Positions 10,289 to 19,897 of a stretch of 64,000 nucleotides of DNA are shown here, one piece after another. Location: contig QRFJ01000782.1 of NCBI GenBank assembly GCA_006176705.1, forward strand, positions 186,001 through 250,000, written 5' to 3'. A program made the position numbers and the translations under genes. The DNA is from Cocos nucifera (taxonomy: Eukaryota; Streptophyta; Magnoliopsida; Arecales; Arecaceae). Numbering within the stretch: the stretch's first letter is position 1; each line of letters begins with the position of its first letter. Under the pieces are notes generated by a model, which worked only from the letters and a program-made list of their open reading frames with translations, did not search any database and had not been told where the DNA came from.

Positions 10289-11165
10289 GTTTTGCTCGAA
10301 TAATGAGCATACCTCCAGAAGGACCTTCCTTCTTGTTCTTTAGGGTGGCCAGGTAAGTAGGGCAGTTCCGCTTCCAATGGCCGTCGCTGTTGCAATGGAA
10401 ACACTTTCCTTTGCCATCGACCTTCTTCTTCGGTTCTGCCTTCTTCTTCTTTGATCCTTCTACCTTTTGCTTTTTCACAGACTTCTTTTTCTTTCCATAA
10501 GACTTTCTTTTGGAAGAAGTCCGTTCCATAGCAAGAACTGAGCCTTTAGAACCTTTCATAGAAAGCTCAGCGGTAACCAGCATATTCATCAACTCAGCCA
10601 AGGAATTTTGAAGTTTATGCATGTGGTAATTCATGATGAATTGCCCATATGCATCAGTCAAGGATTGCAGAATAATATCGTTCTGCATGTCCAAGTCCAA
10701 CTTCACACCGAGCTTCTCAAGCTCTTCCATGTCCTTGATCATTGTCAGACAGTGATCTTGGACTGACTGCCCATCACGCATCTTAGCCTTAAAAAGTCAT
10801 TTCGTGACTTGATATTTGGCTGCGCGACTCTTTTCACCAAACATCTCCTGCAGGTGAGCCAACATTTGGCGAGCAGTCCCGATATCTTCATGTTGGCGCT
10901 GGAGCTCATCAGACATCGAGCCCAACATGTAGTATCTGGCCTTATTGTCTTCGTCAATCCATTTTTCCAGAGACGCTCTCTGTTCAGTGGATGGACGAGC
11001 TGGTAAGGTGGGAGGATCCTGGTCCAAAATATGTGTTAACTTCTCTGAACCCAAAACAATTTTGTAGTTCCTGAGCCAATCTTTATAATTGGGTCCAGTC
11101 AGTCTATGTGTGTCTAGGATACGTGCCAGTGGGTTGGACGCAGACATTTTCCTGTAGAGAGTCAA
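10269..11165 (-). pseudogene. gag: Element B gag, split by an in-frame TGA
   Basis: Gag forms the particle that packages element RNA. Translation could start at 11165 or at the ATG at 11147 (M-S-A-S-N-P-L). The UBN2-type capsid region runs to the in-frame TGA at 10797..10799. The same frame continues from the downstream ATG at 10781 through a lysine-rich basic stretch to an intact CCHC zinc knuckle (C-F-H-C-x4-H-x4-C, near 10370..10410). The element C copy has the same TGA. After the knuckle the sequence joins the integrase region near 10299, because about 400 bp present in C, including the protease site, are missing. Fragments are otherwise clean, in line with recent insertion. Confidence 0.9.
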
Positions 11166-13009
11166 AAATTCTAGTTAGATACTGTAATTTTGACTTGACC
11201 AATTTATTTAGGGATTTTATTTTTTAAACAAATTAGCTCCCACTATTTTCTCGGATCCCTACACTCCCTCTGTAGAGATGCGAAAATCTCCGCGATTGAT
11301 GATTTCTAGTGGGTGGTGCGGTCTCACCAACTGACTCATCACCTCACCTAACAGTTATTGGTGATGGGTTAGCCAATGAGTGAACAACTCTTGTTCAATG
11401 ATTCTCTAATCATGGTGCACCCAAACTTGGTCTCTAATTCATGAATCTCACCGTATCCGGAATATTGATCCACTCCTTAGTTAAGTCAGACCCACCATTT
11501 GCATAGACTGGGTTCCTAATTGGGTCTCTCACCGTATCCGAAATATTGAGCCCAACTCATCCTCCAGCCCATAGCATCCAATGCCTAATAGACATGGTTG
11601 CATCTTCCCGGTGCAACTGAGCCACTGTATCCAGCCGAGAACAATCAACCCCGGGAAGGGCCCGCACGTCTACAATGGTGGAAGACCTCAGACTTAATCT
11701 TTTCTTAGGGAGAATTGATTCAGGTCTCATTAAACTAGACTTGGCTTAGTCATAACAATTATGACTAACCTAGTGGCATGGGTCAGCTCGGATTATTGAC
11801 CACCTCAGATCAGAACTGTGTCAACAGATATGGCCAGGTAAGTGAGACCGGTGGAAGAAATATGCCGTTAACTCGCACAAGAACGCATTCAGGTCGAGTA
11901 GCTTCCAATTAAAAACCAGTCGGTCGTTTGTGCCAAACTTACCTTAGACACCAAATTGTTGAGTCAGAACCAATTGGGTTAGCCTACAATCCAGACTCTA
12001 ACCTCTGAGCCTAATTAGGTCTTGCTTGATCGTGACTCGATCTTGACCCAGACTTAATCCTATTAGGCTGGTCAATTTAAGCATTGTTGATCCCATCTAA
12101 CCAACTCTTGATTCGGTTTGATCAACCGCTTAGACCTAATTGAGCTACCCAAGCCCGAACCCAGTATTATGAATATGTCTTAGATCTAAAATTCTCAATT
12201 TTAGACCTAATTGATATTCCATAAACTTAATTCTTAATTAAGTTGGGTTCATAAACAAAATATATGCACAAATAAATCCTAGGGTTTCAGGATCTAGGGT
12301 TTTGCAGAAAGTAAGTTCTGGGTTTCTGATTAAGGACGAACACGCAGCACCCCTACACGTCATAAGAACACCCCATCGAATGGGAAGAGAGGGCCTTTAA
12401 ACCCTTCTTCGTTCTTATGACCGGACGGCCAAGAGGAACGCCTTAATCAGGAACATGTAAATCTACAAAACAGTTATAGATCTATATCATATATCTCATA
12501 TACAAATTTAGATCTAATCAAGGCATATTTTGCATACATCTCATGTATCAATTCATGCATGTTTTCAGATCTAAATTATCACATAATAATCTGAAAAATT
12601 AGATTTAAATTGATCTAATCAAAATAAATTCTAATCTAGACAATTATGTAGAACTATTCTACAACTAGTCTAGTCATGCATCTATCATATCTCATATGAT
12701 ATTTAAAATTAAATAATTTTTTATTTGCTATTTATCAGATGTTATTATAACACTTATAATATCAGAAAACAGTAAATAAGAAGATCTAAAATATGATTTA
12801 ATCATATTAAATCAAAGACATGCAAAACTATTCTATAGAACTATTCTATTCTAGAACTAGTCATGCATATCTTCATGTTCTTAGATCCAAATCATTTAAT
12901 TTTAATTTTTCTGATTTCAGATCTGATCACATCTCATGTGACATCTGAAATCACGTTATTTTTAATTAAAATAAAATTAAAATCAGATCTAAACAATTTT
13001 AGAACCATG
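11166..13009 (-). other. Element B untranslated leader between PBS and gag
   Basis: About 1.85 kb with no coding domain. It is unusually long for a copia leader and is shared with C. It holds the nested hairpin at 12326..12450, a near-perfect plant splice-donor string (AAG|GTAAGT on the - strand near 11940), and a motif shared with the leader of Athila element G. The part next to the PBS (12480..13008) is AT-rich. Confidence 0.8.
12326..12450 (-). other. Nested stem-loop in the leader of element B
   Basis: The outer arms CTGATTAAGG (12326..12335) and CCTTAATCAG (12441..12450) are exact complements. The inner arms GTCATAAGAAC (12359..12369) and GTTCTTATGAC (12411..12421) are also exact. The inner loop holds a smaller CCCAT-CGA-ATGGG hairpin. 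Position between PBS and gag is where packaging and dimer signals lie in retroelements; the function is inferred. Confidence 0.6.
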
Positions 13010-13021
13010 GCTCTGATACCA
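13010..13021 (-). other. Primer binding site of element B (initiator tRNA-Met type)
   Basis: Reads TGGTATCAGAGC on the - strand, 2 bases inside the 5' LTR. This is the standard plant copia primer site. Confidence 0.95.
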
Positions 13022-13023
13022 GT

Positions 13024-15301
13024 TGAAGGGAAATCCTGATTTCCCGGTCCAGGTTCGTTCAGATCTGATTAGATCAAGAGATATATTTCAAAAATTTTCT
13101 CTTGATCTTAATCAGATCTTGATAAATTTCAGATCTGATTCTTATTATTTTAATAAATAAAATAAAATAAGATAAATTAAATCAAATTTAATTTACCTGA
13201 TTTGGGTAATCCTATTACCCTGTAGATGATCCTGATTGCAGCGGAAGGTTCTGGATCTCAGCCACGCAAGCGCCTGGCCTCTACCGGTATCCACTCGGGT
13301 TGGATCTGGAGAACCTCTTCTTCTCTATCACACCTCCAAAAATTAGATCTGGATCTGATCTGGAGGATCTTCAAAACTCTTTTGAAGATCTGCAGTCGTC
13401 CTTTTGCAGCAGCGCAGCCTTCTTGCTTTTGATCGCCTTTCCTTGATCTGAATCGCACCAAACTAAGTCCAAAACACTTTTGGACGTGGAGAGCAAGGGG
13501 AGAAGAGAGTATGGCATGGAGAAGGAGGGGAGAGGCAGCCTTGGACGTGGGAAATCTCTTTCAATAAGACTTAGGATTAGGGTTGGGCGCAGGGTCTTAT
13601 TTATAGACTAAGCGTGATCCAACTCTTCTTCCTCTCAACCAATCACAACCCTTTGTGAAATCAGATCTAAATCTGATTGGTTGAAAAAGAGACCCCTGGA
13701 TTCCTCCTTAGAGGGTGCCTAAGATCAGTCAAACTAGATTCTTAGTAGAACTCTGATTGGAATCCTAAAGGGAGGTGGAGTCCTTGTCCAACAAGGACTC
13801 CTAGGCGCCTCCTACTTGGGCTCACGCCACCCTTGGCGTGCGCCCTTCTCCTTGCCAGGTTCTGGCAGGGGGACAAGCCCCCACCAGCTCTCCAATAGGT
13901 GCATGACATGTGGTCAAAAGTCAAAGGGTGAATGGTCAACATTTGACCAGTCAAAGGTAGACTTTTGACCAAAGTCAAAGAACAAGAAATGGCAGGTGAC
14001 CAAAAATGGCAGGTAATGTCTTACAAATAAGACAACCTATTCTGACTTGGACAACCTCCAGTCAGACCATATGAAGGCCTCTGATTGAGCACAAACTCCT
14101 TTGGCTCAGTCAGGACAACTTATTTATGATAGTAAAAGAAGAACGTTAGGTTCAATCGAGTGCTAGCACGATTTCCTTGAACCTAATTGAATCTCATTCA
14201 GATCAATTGAACTAGATCAGTTCAATTGATGATCACCAGATTCAAACCCTTGTTTGTGTGACCCAGTTAGGTTCAGTTCTGTATGGTAATGGGATATGCC
14301 ATGATCTCTATCATAGACATCATCGAAACTCCTTTCGATGGATCAGAACTCTTCTGATTCGAACAGCTAGAATGATCGATCATCTAAATCATTCTAATTG
14401 CTCCCAAAATCCACCAGTGACACCTAGCAGTATATGGTGGCAACCCATCAGAGCTGAATGCGAACCTCTTGGTGCAGCTACCTGTGTGATTCAGTTCTTC
14501 TATCTTGAGCCCCGATCAGATTAGGGTTAAGGTGAACTCGTCAAACCCTAGTCTCTGTCATATGATGTAATCATTCGATTCAAGTCCAATGTGAAAATCT
14601 AAATAGAAACTCTTTCTATTATTTCACTCTACCATGGCCATGGATTTCTGGACTTGATTCTCATGATCATCATAGGGCTACTCCTCTACCACCGAGGTAG
14701 ATAGATCCCATCTTGATGCAATCCAGTTCCTACAATGAACATGCTATAGCCAACATACACCTCAGGGTTCCATATGGCTAGGAGACCGAGTAATGGTGTA
14801 GTCAAACTATAACACCCTCAAGGTGAACTACCGATGCATCTCAGGTCAAAGAACCAGACACACTACTGCAGCATCGAGTCAGTCATTGACGAGAAGGTAG
14901 ACTTCCTAATGACTACTCGAGGTGGTCACGCTCAGTGCCCTCGTTCTCTAATGAGTACCTGTACTCTCGCTCCGGTGTCTCCACACCGTAGACTCAAGAC
15001 TCATCTATTAAAGAGAAGCGATCGTACACCAACCTTCCAGATCAATCACCATCATCGTGATGATCCTATGGTCGGGAGCTGTTTATGAGTTAATAATGAT
15101 TATTCATGTCTTAAATTTTCAACTCTTGAAAATATGAATTATCATTACCATTAACTCAAAGGATGTATCACAGACACTAAATACATAGGTGTGATAGAAA
15201 ATAACCCATTTCATTAATTATAGTCAAAATTACAATTTTGCCCCTAGAAGTGTATTACAAGTGTCAGCCAATTCTGGCTTCTAGGGCACATATATCTAAC
15301 A
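13024..15301 (-). repeat. Element B 5' LTR (2278 bp)
   Basis: Nearly identical to 5536..7816. TATA box at 13597..13605 and TTGAC cluster at 13912..13978, where one of the eight boxes is mutated to GTGAA. The dyads recur near 14145..14230. Followed by the target duplication CCTAT. Confidence 0.95.
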
Positions 15302-16434
15302 CCTATGTATGCTCGATGAAAAGGATAATTGATCTCACAATCACTAGTGTGAGATACTGATATAAGGATGTGGATGCCCATTAGAAAATGAGTTCACTAA
15401 ATTGATCTGACTTGAGAACATCTTATAGAGTCTTACTTACATGTCAAAAGATGTTTCTCTTACTGGAAATTATGCATGTAATCCTCTGATCCAAGACTGC
15501 CATAGTACCTTGTATGCATGAATCCATATTTTGGTTCATACTTATTCATGACTTAGTCATGTACGGGATGTTCTGGATATTATGAATTGCATATGGAGGT
15601 TATGAGTAGGTTAACATGGAATCAATCACTTATGGTAAGAAGAGATTGCATCCTACTTGCTTCAATCAAATAATGATTCAAAAAGTCTTTGATCAAAGCA
15701 TGATGAATATTAGAAATAATTTCTAATATTTTATTAATTGAATCATCACTATAAGCTTGAAAGAAATATGAATATGATATTGGATTTAACATGATTCCAT
15801 ATCCAGAGTCATATTCGGAATGTAGGGTGATCATAAGATTGAATTGCATGTAACTTACCACTGAAGAATATTTTTGATATTTTTATCAAAATTTCATATC
15901 TTTCGAGTAGACATGATACATTGCTAGATATCAATCTTGTGTTGTGGATTCGATCAAAATAAAGAGTTTAATTTAATCACCAATTAGAAAGGATTCTAAT
16001 TATTCGAATTAGATTAGCTTAATTTGATCTAAATCAATTTAATTGATTTCTAATCAAATTAGATCAACTTGCACCCGGATCCACTGCTGGCTAGATCTAA
16101 AATTGATAAGCATCATATATTTATTAATAAAAATATTAATTTATTAATTTATTAATTAATTTATATTTATTTTAAAAAATTAATATTTTTATTAATCTAA
16201 TATAAAAAAAGTCCACCAATAAAAAGAGCTCATTTTTTTTATTCAAATAAAATAAGGTTGGAGCAAATCCGATTTAAAATGGATCCAATATTAATTTTCA
16301 AAGAAAAAATAATAAATAAATAAATAATCAATTGGTTCAATTGAATCCGGCCCAGCTCGGCTCGATCGAGTGTGGCTTGGTCCGCTCGAAAGCAACCCGA
16401 CCTAGCCACTCATGTGCTCGTCAGTGCAACCTAG
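15302..16434 (+). repeat. Element A 3' LTR, second part (and possible flank)
   Basis: Resumes element A after B. It begins with the second CCTAT copy and reads like copia LTR (direct repeats of 'gagatactgat' type sequence, AT-rich end). No coding region is seen. The right limit is set only by the start of H at 16435; the true LTR end is not visible. Confidence 0.5.
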
Positions 16435-16805
16435 TGACTACTTATCGTTAAAGTAATAAATAAAAATTAGATCCGATTTTAATATTTAGGACAATGATGA
16501 GTTGGATGTCGATTTCCTCAAGAATTGATGACTGAGTTACATTCAATTTAATTAAAAAAATAAAATTTAAATTAATCTTTAAAGCATAAATTTAAATAAG
16601 TTAAAAAAAATTAATTATAATCTAGCAAATTAAAAGAAAGTAACTATTTAATTAATTAAAATTTTAAGATTAATTAAAAGTATTCTAAAATTTTGAATCC
16701 ATCTTTAACATAATTATGGTGATTGTATCTTCTGATCATGATCCATCTCAATAGAATCATAAGCTATTCAATACTTTAATTCTTAAAAAAAAAATTGATA
16801 ACATA
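16435..16805 (-). repeat. Element H 3' LTR, first part (Athila-like, cut by D)
   Basis: Starts TGACTACTTATCGTTAAAG, which lines up with the start of the G LTR (TGGTAGG...GTCGTTAAG). It ends with the D target duplication ACATA at 16801..16805 and continues at 51732. The two parts total about 1.55 kb, close to the 1.70-kb LTR of G. The exact left end is inferred. Confidence 0.5.
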
Positions 16806-18237
16806 TGTTGCCCAGAGGTAGCAACCCAAGAGGGAGGGGGTGAATTGGGTTGTTATAAAATTTTAACCAAATTTACTTTCTAAACAAGTATGTACTTTGA
16901 TTTTAACCAAAGTGGTGTGATAAAATGTATGCAATATAAGCAGTAGAATTAAGATAACAAAATCAAATTATGAAAGTAAAGCAAGAATTATAAACATGCA
17001 AAGTATGCAAAGGGAAAGAAGAAAAGAGCACAATACAAATACACAAAGATTTATAATGATTCGGTGCAACCCGCACCTACGTCCACTCTTCAAGCTTTTC
17101 TTGGAATTTTCACTATAATCTACTCTTGATTACAGTGTATTTGTTTTCTAGGCTCACAAACAAACCTAGTTGGTTTTAATAGAAGTACCAACCAAAACCT
17201 AACACCGTTAGTTTTCTAGATTCACTAACAACCTAATTGGTTTTTCGGGCTCACCAACCAAAACCTACAATGTCTAATTTTGGACTTGGATGGGCCTAAT
17301 CCCCAAGTTTCTTTCTCCTAAAGAAACTTGTAAAGAAATTAAAATTATAAATGAAAGTTTCAACATAGTATAAAAAATAGAGTTTAAGCTCTTTTAAATT
17401 CTAAAGAAGAAGCCGGTAATGCCCTCGATTGAAGCTTGACTTTTCTTCAAATTATGTTTGAGAGGATGTGAAAGATGTTGGAGAAGCTTGCTTTGAATGC
17501 TCGCTGAAATCTGTTCATAATTTTTCTATCTTTTTTCTTTTCTTGGATATTCAATGTTCCTTACTGAAAACTAATAGAAATTCTCTTTAAATCTTTTTTT
17601 TTCAATTGATTATCCATCTTTTAAATACCTTTAGAGATGGTTGGAGGAGAGTTCTAGCTATTGAAAGCTCTGAAATAGCCGTTGGGGTCAAAAAATAGCC
17701 ATTACAAAAGTATCCATTGAAGGTTGTCCATGCAAAATGAGATCTCTCGATTTTTCACGAGACCTCTCGTCAGATTTTAAGACCTCTTGGTTCTGAATCA
17801 TGATGTCTCACCAGAACCACGAGATCTCTTAAGAATTCTATGAGACCTCTCAGTATCAAAGCATAGAAACTAGGTTTCTATCTCCTAAGATCGAGACATC
17901 TCGAGTTCAACTCGAGACCTCTTAAAATCTTGCCAAAACTATGTTTGGACGTGCCAGTCTACTCAAGAGCTCTCGAAAAAATTTTGAGATATCTTGAAAA
18001 CTACTTCAAGACTATTTTAAGGAATTTTTGCTTCCAATCAAGAAAATTTAATTTTTATTTAAATTCTACTTTATATTTTTCTTATTTTGGTCAAAGAGTT
18101 CTCTTTCTTTTGATCTTTGAAAGCTTAAGAAAAATCTTTTCTTTAAAGATCTTGACTTGATGAATTTTTGTAGATCTTTTCTTGAAATAATACTTCAATT
18201 TAAATACCTAGAAAGACCTACATCCACTCTTGAAATA
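16806..18237 (-). repeat. Element D 3' LTR, part 1
   Basis: Matches 37923..38972 and 51333..51660. Interrupted at 18237 by E; continues at 33474. It contains a TATTTAAA TATA-like box near 17612..17620 and the GAGACCTCTCG motif cluster. Confidence 0.9.
17735..17985. promoter_or_regulatory. Cluster of GAGACCTCTCG-like motifs in D LTR
   Basis: About ten imperfect copies of an 11-base motif (GAGATCTCTCG, GAGACCTCTCG, GAGACATCTCGAG and similar) in 250 bp, just upstream of the TATA-like box on the - strand. The same cluster is in the right LTR (38845..38972 and 51328..51430). Function unknown. Confidence 0.45.
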
Positions 18238-18475
18238 TGTTGGTATGAAATCTGGTTGATGCCAGAATTGGTGCCGGAGTCGGAGAGGATGAGGTCATCG
18301 CTGATGACCTGCAAAACAAGTCTCGTTCGGAGTCGGGGTTGGTGGCTCCGGTAAGACCCTCCGATAATCAAATTAGCACTTTTAGCCAACAGAAATGGAG
18401 TACTTAGAGAAATTTTAGTAGGGTTTTTAGAAGAAGAATGATAGCTTGGAGAAAAAAGCATATTTGAAGGATTTC

Positions 18476-18482
18476 TTATATA
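18476..18482 (-). promoter_or_regulatory. TATA box of E 3' LTR
   Basis: TATATAA on the - strand; counterpart at 32868..32874 in the 5' LTR. The minisatellite lies about 350 bp upstream. Confidence 0.6.
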
Positions 18483-18835
18483 GGCGGAGCTCATAACAAA
18501 CTGATCGTGACAGTCATAACCGCCTGGTAGTGGATCGTTTAGGACATATGGGGTTTGTTATGGAGGATCGTGTCTATTGTCATGATGTACTAGTTCGCTA
18601 AAATCTAACCACTCAAGTTTGGATGGGATAGGCATAGGTAACGAAGAATTCTTAGCTAACACCATTCTAGAGGAGTTTGGAGGTTCTTGAGATCAGCCAT
18701 GCTTGGGCCATCGTTTGCCATATCATGAGTCGGTGCCGAGGCCTTTTCGGACAGCTAGTAAGAGAAATCTAAGAGGAGCTCGACAGGCAAAGAAGCTCGA
18801 AATGAGTTTGACTAGCGGCAAAGTCTGTCCGGAGT

Positions 18836-19062
18836 TCGACCGTCAAGGTAGTCCGGCTGAAGGAGAAGTCTGGTAGGAGACCGACTAATGAAGAAGTCCG
18901 ACTGAAGGAGAAGTCCGATAGGAGTCCGACCAAAGGAGAAGTCCGATAGGAGTCCGACTGCTGAAGGACTTTGGTTGAAGGAGTCTGGCAGGAGTCCAAC
19001 TACTGAAGGAGTCCAGCTAAAGGAGAATTTCAGTAGGAGTCCGACTGCTGAAGGAGTCCAGG
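18836..19062. repeat. U3 minisatellite of element E (about 28-bp units)
   Basis: Imperfect tandem units built from GAAGGAGAAGTCCGATAGG and AGTCCGACTG. The partner LTR holds a shorter run (33237..33352). The length difference of the two runs, about 98 bp, equals the whole LTR length difference. Confidence 0.75.
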
Positions 19063-19173
19063 AGGTCTTATGAATTCGATGGAAGCTCATCCCTAGATGC
19101 TGATACTGGGCGGGCCAATTCAAAGGTCAGACTTTTTGGCCGAACTTCGACAGGAGTGAGTTTATTCCCAACA

Positions 19174-19190
19174 ATAGTCCTCCTACTCCC
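19174..19190 (-). other. Polypurine tract of element E
   Basis: Reads GGGAGTAGGAGGACTAT on the - strand, directly before the LTR start TGTTGGG. Confidence 0.85.
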
Positions 19191-19897
19191 AAGTTCAAAA
19201 TTCGAAAGAAAGGAGTGCGGATGCGATTGCCAAAGTTCTTTTCTTTTTCTGCATCTATCTTGAAGAGACATTTTGGCGTCTACCGTGTCGGCTCTTGGGC
19301 TCATTAAATTTGAATTGACTTCGAGAAGATGGCCCTTCAAATTTTTTGCCGTAACACTACTCTAGGTATGGCATAATTAAAGACCTGCCTGTTGCCACTC
19401 CCCTATCATGATGAGTGGGATGCGATGCACACGGAACGGCCGAGTAAGATCTACAATCATAAAAACCTCGGGTTGCCCTTAGCTATTTAAGGCCTTCTCC
19501 CCCCTCCAGAATTCATTCTTGTCTTAGTCTTCTTCCCTCCTGAGCCCTTGCCTTCTTTCTGCTCGAGAGCACCAGTTCTTTCCCACATCCTCACTGGTTT
19601 TCGGCATTCCTCCACTCGATTTTCAACACGTCCATCACTTCTTTGCCCCTCTTAGTCAACTTAGGTCAGCCTCCTATCATCTATTTTTGATTTCTCTAGC
19701 ATCTTTTTTCTTTTTGCTCTTTTGGTTTCTCTGGTAGAAGCTTTTATAGTGTGTTTTTTCTTGATTTTTGGAGATTTTCCTAGGATTCTATTTTGGTTTG
19801 AGTGTCTTCCGAAACCTCCCATTCCATCGATTCTTGGAGCTCGTCCGGACCGGCTTTCCTAGATCCTGCACCCCTGGCCAAGGTTGAGCCTAGGAAC
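19191..19897 (+). promoter_or_regulatory. Presumed promoter and 5' UTR of the antisense gene in element E
   Basis: A TATTTAA box at 19484..19490 precedes a long pyrimidine-rich leader, and the + strand gene follows. No other coding region is seen. Promoter activity is inferred from layout. Confidence 0.4.

Larger units (their letters stand above)
5536..15301 (-). mobile_element. Element B: Ty1/copia LTR retrotransposon, recent, internally deleted
   Basis: A complete element with two LTRs (2281 and 2278 bp), both TG...CA. The 5-bp target duplication is CCTAT at 5531..5535 and 15302..15306. The PBS next to the right LTR matches initiator tRNA-Met and the PPT lies next to the left LTR, so the element reads right to left. 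By eye the LTRs differ at about 20 bases plus 3 small indels, so it is the youngest insertion here. The coding region runs 11165 down to 7831 and is broken by an in-frame TGA in gag, a roughly 400-bp deletion over protease, frameshifts in integrase and RT, and a 197-bp deletion in RNase H. It would need helper proteins to move. Confidence 0.95.
1..16434 (+). mobile_element. Element A: old, degenerate Ty1/copia LTR retrotransposon (host of B and H)
   Basis: This + strand copia element starts before the window. The domain order gag, protease, integrase, reverse transcriptase, RNase H (922..4881) is the copia order. A 3' LTR opens near 4892 and is interrupted by element B (5536..15301). The A sequence resumes at 15302, and CCTAT is present on both sides of B. 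Its right end is not visible because H begins near 16435 and D is nested inside H. Every domain carries stops and frameshifts, so A is the oldest layer here. The outer limits are inferred; the coding core is directly visible. Confidence 0.75.
18238..19173 (-). repeat. Element E 3' LTR (936 bp)
   Basis: Paired with 32631..33468. It is 98 bp longer because of extra minisatellite units at 18836..19062. Confidence 0.9.

Noticed and set aside
16722..16800. Similarity of 16722..16785 with 51777..51838 as a separate repeat pair flanking D
   Set aside because: The match is weak and AT-rich; both pieces are better explained as different parts of the H LTR.
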